Assembly (NCBI RefSeq): GCF_022179765.1
Contig: NZ_BPRE01000013.1
Span: 1-64,000, forward strand
Length of the DNA stretch: 64,000 nucleotides
Reading direction: 5' to 3'
DNA from: Methylorubrum suomiense
GTDB lineage: Bacteria; Pseudomonadota; Alphaproteobacteria; Rhizobiales; Beijerinckiaceae
The notes below the pieces were generated by a model. That model ran no database searches. It saw only the letters and a list, made by a program, of their open reading frames with translations, and was not told where the DNA came from. A program made the position numbers and the translations under genes. Positions 27,708 through 35,985 of the stretch are shown one piece after another. Position 1 is the stretch's first letter. Each line of letters starts with the position of its first letter.

Positions 27708-29251
27708 GCGGTCTCGGGCGCCTCTCCCCGCACGCGCCCTTCCCGGGCTATGCCGCGATCAGCCGCTGGTTCGCGGCCGTGGCGCTCGCCGCCCTGCTGG
27801 CCGCCGATCTCCACGTGTCGAGCCTGCAGCCTTGGGCCGAGCTGCGTCGACTGCTTGCAGGATTCGTCCAAGCCGACTTCCCGTCGGTCGAGGCCTTGAG
27901 CGTCGCGCACACGGTCGCGTTCGCCGTGCTGGGCGTCGGACTCGGGGCCGGATCCGCTTTTCTGCTGGCGATCCCGTTCGCGCGCTCCCGGACGGTGCGC
28001 GGGCTCTGCGCGTTCCTGCGGTCGGTGCACGAGCTGTTCTGGGCGCTTCTGCTGATCCAGGTCTTCGGCCTCTCGGCGACCACCGGCATCCTCGCCATCG
28101 CGCTCCCCTATGCGGGCATCTGCGCCAAGGTCTATTCAGAGATCATCGAGGAGAATGACCTCGCGGCCCTTCGCGTCCTGCCGCCCGGCACCGGCGGGGC
28201 GTCCGCCTTCTTCTACGCCCGCCTGCCGGACGTGGCGGACAAGCTTCGCCACTACACCCTCTACCGGCTCGAATGCGGCCTGCGCTCGACCCTGGTGCTC
28301 GGCTTCATCGGCCTCCCGACCATGGGCTTCCACCTCGAATCCGCCTTCCGCCAGGGTCGCTACGGCGAGGCCGGCGCCCTGCTCCTCGTGTTCTACGTCC
28401 TGATCGGCACGCGCCGGCTGTGGCTGCGCCCGCTCACCCTGCCGTTCCTCGCGGTCGCGAGCCTGATGGCGCTACCCGCCACGATCGGCAGCCCGGCGAT
28501 CGGGGCGAGCCTCGCCCGCTTTCTCGGTCACGACATCGTGCCGGTCCCCTTGCGCGGCGCGGCATTCTCGGATCCGGACACGTGGCTTCGCCTCTGGACG
28601 TGGCTGCGGCCGATCCTCACGGAACAGGTCGGGCCGGGCGTCCTGCAGACCCTGATGCTGGCGCAGATCGCCTTGGTGGCCACCGCGCTCGGCGCGCTCG
28701 CGCTGTTTCCCCTCGTCTCGCGCCGCTTCGCCGGGCGCATCGGCCAACCCCTGGGCCGCATCCTCCTCGTCACCGTGCGCTCGACCCCCGAATACATGCT
28801 GGCCTACGTCGCCCTGCTGCTGCTCGGTCCTTCGATGCTGCCCGCCATCCTGGCCCTCTCGATCCACAATGCGGGGATCGTCGGCTTCCTTCTGGGCCGC
28901 CACGCCGACGATCTGGCCTACCGCCCGGATGCGCCGAGAGGCCTGAACCTCTACGCCTACGAGACCGTCCCCCGACTCTACGGCCAGTTCCTGGCCTACC
29001 TGCTCTACCGCTGGGAAATCATCCTGCGCGAGAGCGCGATCCTCGGGATGCTGGGCGTCGCGACGCTCGGCTTCTACATCGATGCGGCGATCTCGGAGCT
29101 GCGGCTCGACGTGGCCGTCGTCCTGATCGCCGCGACCGCCCTGATGACGATGGCGATCGATGCCCTGTCGCGGGCATTGCGCCGCTCCCTGCGCATCGCC
29201 GACCTGCCGACCCGCCTGTCGCGGCCGCTCGGCCCAAGCGGGGGAACCTGA
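27704..29251 (+). CDS. Fused two-domain ABC permease (putative selenate)
   Basis: Inner-membrane permease of 515 aa made of two PhnE-like halves in one chain. Each half has its own ABC-permease loop: EENDLAALRVLPPGTGGASA in the first and DAPRGLNLYAYETVPRLYGQ in the second. About ten to twelve hydrophobic helices are visible. The fused form means one polypeptide replaces the usual homodimer. GTG start at 27704 overlaps the ATPase stop. One base separates it from selB, placing uptake and selenocysteine decoding genes in one operon. Confidence 0.87.
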   Translation: MSGLGRLSPHAPFPGYAAISRWFAAVALAALLAADLHVSSLQPWAELRRLLAGFVQADFPSVEALSVAHTVAFAVLGVGLGAGSAFLLAIPFARSRTVRGLCAFLRSVHELFWALLLIQVFGLSATTGILAIALPYAGICAKVYSEIIEENDLAALRVLPPGTGGASAFFYARLPDVADKLRHYTLYRLECGLRSTLVLGFIGLPTMGFHLESAFRQGRYGEAGALLLVFYVLIGTRRLWLRPLTLPFLAVASLMALPATIGSPAIGASLARFLGHDIVPVPLRGAAFSDPDTWLRLWTWLRPILTEQVGPGVLQTLMLAQIALVATALGALALFPLVSRRFAGRIGQPLGRILLVTVRSTPEYMLAYVALLLLGPSMLPAILALSIHNAGIVGFLLGRHADDLAYRPDAPRGLNLYAYETVPRLYGQFLAYLLYRWEIILRESAILGMLGVATLGFYIDAAISELRLDVAVVLIAATALMTMAIDALSRALRRSLRIADLPTRLSRPLGPSGGT

Positions 29252-29252
29252 G

Positions 29253-31229
29253 ATGAGTGCCCCCATCATCCTCGCCACCGCGGGTCACATCGACCACGGC
29301 AAGACCTCCCTCGTGAAGGCGTTGACCGGCATCGACGCCGACCGGCTCCCCGAGGAGAAGGCGCGCGGCATCACCCTCGATCTCGGCTTCGCCTATCGTC
29401 ACGACGAGGGGAGCCGGAACGGGACGACCCTCGGCTTCGTGGACGTGCCGGGCCACGAGCGGCTGGTGCGCACCATGGTGGCGGGCGCCACCGGAGTCGA
29501 CGGGGCCCTCCTGGTCGTCGCGGCCGACGACGGCGTCATGCCACAGACCCGCGAGCATCTGTCGATCCTCGACCTGCTCGGGATCGGGCGCGGGGTCGTG
29601 GCGATCACGAAGAGCGACCGCGTCGACGCGACCCGCCTCGCCGCAGTGACCGCGGAGGTCCGCTCCCTCCTGGCCGGAACGACGCTGGCGGACGCGCCGA
29701 TCCTGCCCTGCTCGTCCCGGACCGGCGCCGGCCTCGCGGCGCTCTCGGCACATCTCGTCGAGACCGTCGGGCCGGCGGAGGAAGGGGCGCGGCAGCGCGG
29801 CTTCCGACTCGCCGTGGACCGCCACTTCACGGTGCCGGGCGTCGGGCTCGTGGTCACCGGCGCCGTGCATGCCGGGACGGTGGCGGTGGGCGACCGGCTC
29901 CTGCTCTCGCCGGGCGGCCGGGAGGTGCGGGTGCGCGGGATCCGGGCGCAGGACCGGGACGCCGAGCGGGGCGGGGCGGGGGAGCGATGCGCCCTCAACA
30001 TCGTCGGTCCCCGTCTCTCCCGTGAGGACGTGCACCGGGGCGACTGGCTCGTCGCCCCTGACCTTCACGGGCCGGCCACGCGCCTCGACGTGCGCCTGCG
30101 CCTGCTGCCCTCCGAGCCCGGCCCGCTGCGCCACCGGACGCCCGTGCAGGTCCATCTCGGCGCGGCCGCGGTCGCGGGCCGCGTTCTTCTGCTCGATGGG
30201 ACATCGCTCGAGCCGGGCGCCGAGGGGCTGGCCCAACTGACCCTCGATGCGCCGCTCGGCGCCCTCGGCGGCGACCGTTACGTGCTGCGCGACGTCTCCG
30301 CCCGGCGCACCCTGGGTGGGGGCCGTGTCGTGGATCCGTTCGGCCCACGCCGCGGGCTGCGGAGCCCGAATCGTCGGGCGCTGCTCGAGGCTTTGTCCGA
30401 ACCGGACGATGCGCGAGCCCTGTCGCAGGCCCTGGCCGGGGCCGAGGGCGGGATCGACCTCGACCATTTCCGCCATGTTCGCAACGTGGCGCCTGCCGCC
30501 GAGGCCCCCCTGTTCGCATCCGCGGATCTGCGCGTCGTGCCCGGTCCGTCGGGCCGGCTGGGCTTCTCGGGCCAGCGCCTCGACGCCGTGGCGGACCAGC
30601 TGCGCACCCGGCTCGACGCGCTTCACCGCGACGAGCCGGACAATCCGGGACTGACCTACGAGGAATTGCTCGGCTCGCTCCCTCGGATGCTGCACCCGGC
30701 CCTGCGCCCCGCCCTGCAGGCCGAACTCGACGCCGGGCGCGTCCTGCGGCGCGGGAGCGTCCACCATCGCCCCGGCCATGTCGTCCGCCTCGCCCCGGTC
30801 GATGTCGAGCTCTGGGAGCAGATCTGCGCGATTCAGCGCGCGGCGGGCCGCGATCAGCACCGGCTCAGTCGCCTCGCCGAGCGGCTCGGCCACGAGCCGG
30901 ACGAGATCCGGCCGCTTCTCGACAAGCTCGGACGGATCGGGTGGCTGCGACGCGTCTCGAAGGCCTATTACGTTCTGCCCGAAGCGGTGGCCGACCTTGC
31001 CGGCGTGGCCGAAACGGTCGCCGGCGAGCATCCGGAAGGCCTTCTGACCGTGGGCAATTTCCGGGCGGCGGCGGGGATCGACCGCCACATCACGATGCCG
31101 CTCCTCGAGCATTTCGACGCCGCCGGTTTCACGACGCGCCTCGGCGAGGGCCGGCGCATCACCGGCAACCGTCAAACGATCTTCACGCCCGGCGAGGGCG
31201 CCGCCGCCATGGGACCGGCCCTGCCATGA
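29253..31229 (+). CDS. selB: Selenocysteine-specific elongation factor SelB
   Basis: GTPase that carries Sec-tRNA to the ribosome at UGA codons marked by a SECIS hairpin. G1 motif GHIDHGKT (11-18), G3 DVPGHE (64-69) and G4 TKSD (119-122) are intact. The EF-Tu-like beta-barrels follow (RLAVDRHFTVPGVGLVVTG; LSREDVHRGDWLVAP). The C-terminal third is a chain of winged helices that bind SECIS RNA (GRDQHRLSRLAERLGHEPDE; LLEHFDAAGFTTRLGEGRR). 658 aa is within the family range. ATG 29253 follows AAGCGGGGGA. Its stop overlaps the selA start. Confidence 0.97.
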   Translation: MSAPIILATAGHIDHGKTSLVKALTGIDADRLPEEKARGITLDLGFAYRHDEGSRNGTTLGFVDVPGHERLVRTMVAGATGVDGALLVVAADDGVMPQTREHLSILDLLGIGRGVVAITKSDRVDATRLAAVTAEVRSLLAGTTLADAPILPCSSRTGAGLAALSAHLVETVGPAEEGARQRGFRLAVDRHFTVPGVGLVVTGAVHAGTVAVGDRLLLSPGGREVRVRGIRAQDRDAERGGAGERCALNIVGPRLSREDVHRGDWLVAPDLHGPATRLDVRLRLLPSEPGPLRHRTPVQVHLGAAAVAGRVLLLDGTSLEPGAEGLAQLTLDAPLGALGGDRYVLRDVSARRTLGGGRVVDPFGPRRGLRSPNRRALLEALSEPDDARALSQALAGAEGGIDLDHFRHVRNVAPAAEAPLFASADLRVVPGPSGRLGFSGQRLDAVADQLRTRLDALHRDEPDNPGLTYEELLGSLPRMLHPALRPALQAELDAGRVLRRGSVHHRPGHVVRLAPVDVELWEQICAIQRAAGRDQHRLSRLAERLGHEPDEIRPLLDKLGRIGWLRRVSKAYYVLPEAVADLAGVAETVAGEHPEGLLTVGNFRAAAGIDRHITMPLLEHFDAAGFTTRLGEGRRITGNRQTIFTPGEGAAAMGPALP

Positions 31230-32683
31230 ACCAATCCGCGAACCGTCCGTCCGTCGGCGCCGCCGTCGAGACGCCGCCGCCCGCGCGGCCGCGACCGCCC
31301 TCGGTCGAGCGTCTGCTCACGCATGACAGAGCTGCTGCGCCGCTCGCAGCCTACGGCCGCACCGCGGTGACCGAGGCGATCCGGGCCGAACTCGACGCAA
31401 TCCGATCGGGTCGCGCCGAGATGGCGCCGGAAACCGTGATCCTGGCGCGCGCCGAGACACGGCTCGACGCCGAGCAGCGCATCTCGCTGCGCCCCGTCCT
31501 CAACCTGACCGGGACGGTCCTGCACACCAATCTCGGTCGCGCCCTTCTGCCGCCGGAGGCTGCCCGAGCGGTTGCCGCCGTGATGACCGGTGCATCGAAC
31601 CTCGAATTCGACCTCGAACGGGGTGAACGGGGCGAGCGCGACAGCCATGTCGAGGCGCTGGTTCAGCGGCTCACCGGGGCCGAAGCGGCGGTCGTCGTCA
31701 ACAACAACGCGGCGGCCGTCCTGCTCGTGCTCAACGCGCTGGCCATGCGCAAGGAGGTCATCGTCTCCCGCGGCGAACTCGTCGAGATCGGCGGTTCGTT
31801 TCGCGTGCCGGACGTGATGGCGCGGGCGGGCTGCCGGCTGCGCGAGGTCGGGACCACCAATCGCACCCATCTGGCCGATTACGCCGAGGCGATCGGCCCG
31901 CGGACCGGCCTCGTGATGAAGGTGCATCCGAGCAATTACGCGATCCACGGCTTCACCGCGGAGGCGGACGAGGCCGATCTCGGTCGGCTTTGCCGGGAGC
32001 GCGGCATCCCCTTCGCGGTCGATCTCGGCAGCGGCAACCTGATCGATTTCGCCGCTTATGGCCTGCCGCCCGAACCCACCGTGCAGGCGGCGCTGGCCAA
32101 TGCCGACCTCGTCACCTTCTCGGGCGACAAGCTCCTCGGCGCCGTGCAATGCGGCATCGTCGCGGGGCGGCGCGACCTGATCGACCGCGTGCGGAAGAAC
32201 CCGCTGAAGCGGGCCCTTCGGGTCGACAAGATGACCTACGCGGCCCTCGAAGCGACCCTGCGCCTCTACCTGCACCCCGAGACCCTGCGCGAGCGGCTTC
32301 CGACCCTGCGGCTCCTGACCCGGCCGGAGGCCGAAATCCGCGCGCAGGGCGAGCGGCTGCTTCCCGGCGTGTCGGAGCGCCTCGCCGGACAGGCGGCGAT
32401 CAGCGTCGAGCCCTGCACGAGCCAGATCGGGTCGGGCGCCTTGCCGGTCGAGACCTTGCCGAGCGCCTGCCTCGCCTTCCACCCGCCGGCCGATGAGCGT
32501 CGCGCCGGCGCGTGGTTGAAGCGGCTCGCGGCCCGCCTGCGGGCCATGCCGGTGCCCGTGATCGGACGCGTCAGCGACGGGGCGTTGCGCCTCGATCTGC
32601 GCACCCTCGAGAACGAGGCCGTCTTCCTCGCCCAGATCGATGCGTTGGCTGGGTCTGCGTCCACGTCACGCGAGGAAACGTGA
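31226..32683 (+). CDS. selA: L-seryl-tRNA(Sec) selenium transferase SelA
   Basis: PLP enzyme that converts seryl-tRNA(Sec) to selenocysteinyl-tRNA(Sec) with selenophosphate. 485 aa. Recognisable parts are the N-terminal helical domain (RPPSVERLLTHDRAAAPLAA), NLTGTVLHTNLGRALLP, VVNNNAAAVLLVLNAL, the REVGTTNRTH segment, FAVDLGSGNLIDF and the PLP lysine Lys302 in FSGDKLLGAVQCG. The start ATG overlaps the selB stop (ATGA). The selenophosphate synthetase gene selD is not in the window and must be elsewhere if the pathway is complete. tRNA-Sec follows 37 bases downstream. Confidence 0.97.
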   Translation: MNQSANRPSVGAAVETPPPARPRPPSVERLLTHDRAAAPLAAYGRTAVTEAIRAELDAIRSGRAEMAPETVILARAETRLDAEQRISLRPVLNLTGTVLHTNLGRALLPPEAARAVAAVMTGASNLEFDLERGERGERDSHVEALVQRLTGAEAAVVVNNNAAAVLLVLNALAMRKEVIVSRGELVEIGGSFRVPDVMARAGCRLREVGTTNRTHLADYAEAIGPRTGLVMKVHPSNYAIHGFTAEADEADLGRLCRERGIPFAVDLGSGNLIDFAAYGLPPEPTVQAALANADLVTFSGDKLLGAVQCGIVAGRRDLIDRVRKNPLKRALRVDKMTYAALEATLRLYLHPETLRERLPTLRLLTRPEAEIRAQGERLLPGVSERLAGQAAISVEPCTSQIGSGALPVETLPSACLAFHPPADERRAGAWLKRLAARLRAMPVPVIGRVSDGALRLDLRTLENEAVFLAQIDALAGSASTSREET

Positions 32684-32720
32684 TTATCCCCTCGAAACCG
32701 ACGCTGCTACATCCAAGAGT

Positions 32721-32813
32721 GGAGGCGAACGGGGTCTGGTGGCCCTCCTGGTCTTCAAAACCAGCGGTACGCCAACAGCGTACGGTGGGTTCGATTCCCA
32801 TCCGCTTCCGCCA
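32721..32813 (+). tRNA. selC: tRNA-Sec(UCA)
   Basis: 93-nt tRNA with the special selenocysteine features: a long acceptor stem beginning GGAGGCGA and ending CGCTTCCG-CCA, a long variable arm with stem GTACGC/GCGTAC, and an anticodon stem CTGGT/ACCAG around CTTCAAA with anticodon TCA at 32755-32757. The eighth acceptor pair appears to be an A-C mismatch. Encoded CCA at 32811-32813. Located between selA and a cytochrome c gene. Confidence 0.95.
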
Positions 32814-32835
32814 ACGCAATCTCTTCGGATCCACG

Positions 32836-33531
32836 ATGATCCCGGTCCGGCTCGCCGCCGCGCTCCTGCTCCTCGCATCCGCCGCCAAGGCCGAGGGTGC
32901 AAAGACCGAGGGCGATCCGGTTGCGGGCGCCATCGCCTTCCGGGCCTGCCTCTCGTGCCACGCCCTCGAACCCGGCCGCCACATGACGGGACCGAGCCTG
33001 TCGGGCATCTACGGGTCGCCGGCCGGCAAGGTCGCGGGCTTCGACCGCTACTCGGAGGCGCTGGCGGCATCGCGCTTCAATTGGACGCCGCAACGGCTCG
33101 ACGCGTGGCTCGCGAACCCGTCCGCGCTCGTGCCGGGCAGCCGCATGACCTATCTCGTCGCCGACGCGACCGTGCGGGCCGACCTGATCGCCTACCTGAA
33201 GGCCCTGCACGATGGCCGGACGGACGGCCTCGCCATCCCGCAGACAACCGTCCTCGACCTCAAGACGCTCGGACGCGCGAGCCGGGTCGAGGCGGTGCGG
33301 CTGTGCCGCGACACCTTCCGGGTGACGCTCAAGAACGGCGTCACCCTGCCTCTGTGGGAGCGCAACCTGCGCCTGCGGGTCGACAGCTCCGCCGATGGGC
33401 CCGCACCCGGCGAGCCCGCGCTCCTGCCCGGCGGCATGCAGGGCGACCGCTACACCCTGATCTTCCATCACCCGGCGGAGATCGGTGCGCTGATCAAGAG
33501 CGAGTGCCCATCGCCTGGGGCGACGCCATGA
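32836..33531 (+). CDS. Secreted c-type cytochrome with C-terminal extension, 231 aa
   Basis: Periplasmic class I cytochrome c. The signal peptide is MIPVRLAAALLLLASAAKA, the haem motif is CLSCH (about residues 37-41), and the probable axial Met is in PGSRMTY. The cytochrome domain ends near residue 125; the remaining about 105 residues (from IPQTTVLDLKTLGRASRVEA, including LCRDTFRVTLKNGVTLPLWE) form an extra domain that I do not recognise. ATG 32836 is the first start after tRNA-Sec; longer frames run through the tRNA. The electron partner is unknown. Confidence 0.87.
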   Translation: MIPVRLAAALLLLASAAKAEGAKTEGDPVAGAIAFRACLSCHALEPGRHMTGPSLSGIYGSPAGKVAGFDRYSEALAASRFNWTPQRLDAWLANPSALVPGSRMTYLVADATVRADLIAYLKALHDGRTDGLAIPQTTVLDLKTLGRASRVEAVRLCRDTFRVTLKNGVTLPLWERNLRLRVDSSADGPAPGEPALLPGGMQGDRYTLIFHHPAEIGALIKSECPSPGATP

Positions 33532-33532
33532 C

Positions 33533-33564
33533 GAAGGCCCCGGAGATGCTTCTCCGGGGCCTTC
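33533..33564. terminator. Bidirectional hairpin terminator
   Basis: Perfect 14-bp stem GAAGGCCCCGGAGA/TCTCCGGGGCCTTC with TGCT loop, located between the convergent cytochrome c gene and the substrate-binding-protein gene. The tails are only moderately T-rich, but the very stable stem between two stops supports termination from both sides. Confidence 0.75.
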
Positions 33565-33598
33565 CACCTTTCGCCGGCCGGGTTGGCCGGTACGTCGC

Positions 33599-35152
33599 TT
33601 ATTGGCCCTTGACGATCTTCGTCTCGGCCAGTTCCAGCATGAACGTGTCGTAGGGCTGGAAACTCACCCGGTTGCTCACGGCGTACAGGGTGTGCGGCGA
33701 GTAGAGGAACAGGACATTGGCCTGGTCGTACACGTACTTCTCGATGTCGCGCACGATCGGCTCCTGATCCTCGAGCTTCGGCGTCGCCAGCAGCTTGGCG
33801 AACATCGCGTCGAACTGCGGATCCTCCGGCATGGCGCGGAAGGCCCCGTCCTTGCCGAAGAACTCACGGTGGACGACGCCCACCGGGAATTGCGGCGACC
33901 AATCGAAGTGCCACACCAGCTTCACGTCGAAGTCGTCGCCCTTCGGATCGACCATCTTGGTCTTGAGGCCGACCTTGGCGAGCTGCTCGGTCATCGCATC
34001 GAAGAGGGCCTTCTGGTCCTCGCCGGCGCCGATCGCCACCGTGGCGTCCGGGATCTTGGCGGCCTTGAGCACCTCACCCGCCTTGGATGCGTCGAGGGCG
34101 TAGGGCTTGAGGCTGTCATTGTAGCCGAAGCGGCCGGGCTGGATCATCGCCGGGATCAGTTCGGCATGGCCGCCTTCCCCCTTCTCGATCAGCGCCTTGC
34201 GGTCGATCGCCATGTTCATCGCCTGTCGGACCTTGATGTCCTTCCAGGGCGAGTCCGGCTTGTTCTGGTTGAACACGCCGACGAGCACCGTCTTGGCCTT
34301 GGCCATGACGATCTTGGCGTTGTCGCTCTTGAAGGCCATGGCCTCCGAGGGCGTCACCATCGTCACGACATCGACCTTGCCGTCACCGGCCGCGACCGCT
34401 TTGAGCGCGTCGGACTTGGAGATGATGTTGTCGAACACGATCCGCACGCTCGGCATGCGATCCTTGTTCCAATACTTGGTGTTGGGCTCCATCACCACTT
34501 CGGGTGAGCGCTTATCGAGCTGAGAGACACCAGAAGCGAGCACAAACGGACCAGTCCCCCACGGACCGGCAGCGTCGATGACTCACCAGTTGCCTTCAGC
34601 CGACTGCTTCGTGGGGCTCACGAAGCCGAGCTTGTCCCAGAAGGCGTTCGAGCCGACATGCATGCCGCGCAGCTTCATGAACGCGGCGCCGTCGGGCTTC
34701 GCCATCTTGAACAGGATGGTGTTGTCGTCCACCACCTCCATCTGGTCGTCCTTGTCGTAGTTCAGGAACGAACCCGGCGGATGGGGGCTCTTCCACGACT
34801 GGACCTTATCGAACGCCTTCTTGAAGGCGGCCGCATCGAACTTCTGACCGTCCTGGAAGACGACGCCCTTGCGCAAGTTGAGCTTGAGCGTCTTGGGATC
34901 GACCCATTCCCAGCTCTCGGCGAGGGAAGGCTGCTGGAGGCCCTTGAAGTCGACCCGGTTGGCCTCCTCCATGGTGTTCCAGGTGATCGACAGCCAGTTC
35001 ACGGGCGACGGGTCGACCACCGTCACCGTATTGTCGGGACCTGCGGCACGGGCCCCTCCCGATCCCGCTGCGGCCAGGGCGAACACCGTGGCCGTCGCGA
35101 GAAGGGAGAAGCGCCGACGCGAGGGTCCCGCAGGGCGGGCTCCTGCTCTCAT
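33599..35152 (-). CDS. Predicted selenocysteine-containing ABC substrate-binding protein (SBP_bac_5)
   Basis: Periplasmic oligopeptide/dipeptide-type solute-binding protein, 517 residues if the in-frame TGA at 34585-34583 is read as Sec190. The first part has an RR-containing secretory signal (RRRFSLLATATVFALAAAGS) and family features such as LAESWEWVDPKTLKLNLRKG. The frame continues without shift after the TGA with VIDAAGPWGTGPFVLASG, whose GTGPF is the standard family motif, then MEPNTKYWNKDRMPS, KVDVVTMVTPSEA, VRQAMNMAIDRKALIEKG and a normal C-terminus. A SECIS-like hairpin lies just after the TGA. ATG 35152 has GGAGGA nine bases upstream. It follows the TlpA-like gene by 94 bases on the same strand. 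An ordinary annotation would split it into two fragments or call a pseudogene. No adjacent permease or ATPase; ligand unknown. Confidence 0.8.
34545..34576 (-). promoter_or_regulatory. SECIS-like hairpin downstream of in-frame TGA
   Basis: Beginning 6 bases after the TGA on the minus strand: outer stem GACG/CGTT, a small internal loop (CT opposite C), then 8 bp GCCGGTCC/GGACTGGT (one or two G-U pairs) closed by loop GTGGG. The apical loop starts with GU and lies 20 bases after the TGA, inside the 16-37 base window of bacterial SECIS elements. The U-containing internal loop echoes the bulged U of the E. coli fdhF element. Confidence 0.7.
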
Positions 35153-35246
35153 CGTGCGGTTTCCTCCATGGATGGGGCCTGTCGGCCCCGGTTGCAGGGC
35201 CCCCGCCGCGGCGGACGCCCATCTCGAAGAGCGGGTGGGCAAGATC

Positions 35247-35762
35247 TCAGCCGGCCAGAGGAGCGAGGATCGACTCCAGCTTGCCGTCCGGCGTGTCGCC
35301 CTTGATCGTCTCGACGACCTTGCCGGACCGGTCGAGGATCACGGTGAAGGGCACCGCACCGACATCGTTTCCGAGATCGCGGCCGATCTGGATTGCGGAC
35401 GTTCCGCCGTAGACCGTCGGATACGCGACGCCCATCTTCTTGGTGAAGGCGCGAACCTTATCGGCGTTGTCGAGGGCGATGCCGATCACCACGACGCCTT
35501 TGTCCTTGAACTTGTCGTAGAGCCGGACGAGCTTCGGTGTCTCGATCTGGCAGGGGGCGCACCAGGTCGCCCAGAAATAGACCACGCTGACCTTGCCCTT
35601 ATAGGCTTCGAGGGTCTGGGGTTCGTCCTGTAGGTTCTTGAGCGGGGTCGCGTAGAGGGAATCGGTCGAGGGCGAGCCACCCTCCGCGGCATGGACCGGC
35701 GCGGACAACGCCCAGGCGAGACATGCGAGGGCGCCGATGCGCCCCGTCCGGCTCACGACCAT
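35247..35762 (-). CDS. TlpA-like periplasmic thioredoxin, 171 aa
   Basis: Exported thioredoxin-fold protein. The signal peptide ends near VHA-AEG, the redox motif is YFWATWCAPCQIETP with Cys68 and Cys71, and the cis-proline region is VGAVPFTVILDRSG. It has the length of TlpA/ResA proteins, which reduce specific periplasmic partners. ATG 35762 is preceded by GGGGAGGAACAGGA. It is the first gene of a likely two-gene unit with the predicted selenoprotein and is divergent from a DsbD-like electron donor, so keeping the selenol or another thiol of the binding protein reduced is an attractive, unproven role. Confidence 0.9.
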   Translation of the reverse strand: MVVSRTGRIGALACLAWALSAPVHAAEGGSPSTDSLYATPLKNLQDEPQTLEAYKGKVSVVYFWATWCAPCQIETPKLVRLYDKFKDKGVVVIGIALDNADKVRAFTKKMGVAYPTVYGGTSAIQIGRDLGNDVGAVPFTVILDRSGKVVETIKGDTPDGKLESILAPLAG

Positions 35763-35821
35763 TCCTGTTCCTCCCCGATACCGATCCCGGGATGTATCCC
35801 GGTCCGGCCCATCGCGAAATT

Positions 35822-35844
35822 TTGCACAAATTAGTGGTGTGCAA
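35822..35844. promoter_or_regulatory. Inverted repeat between divergent tlpA-like and dsbD-like genes
   Basis: TTGCACA (35822-35828), nine bases, TGTGCAA (35838-35844): a perfect 7-base dyad in the intergenic region shared by the two divergent transcription units. Spacing and symmetry fit a dimeric regulator. No known box is matched with confidence. Confidence 0.5.
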
Positions 35845-35985
35845 TTGAACGAGACATATTACGGGTGCCATGGACCGTCCAGCGGGCCATGCAGGATTCT
35901 TCCGTATCGGACCGGCTCCCGTGCCTTCTCCCGAGGGCGAGCCCCGCATCGGTCGCGAAGACGTGAGAAGGCGAGGAGCATCGGG

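Noticed and set aside
33599..34543. Treating the downstream half of the TGA-containing receptor as a separate gene starting MLASGVSQL
   Set aside because: The apparent start is an internal codon after the GTGPF motif; the protein would lack the whole N-terminal lobe and signal peptide, and the frame is continuous with the upstream half except for TGA.
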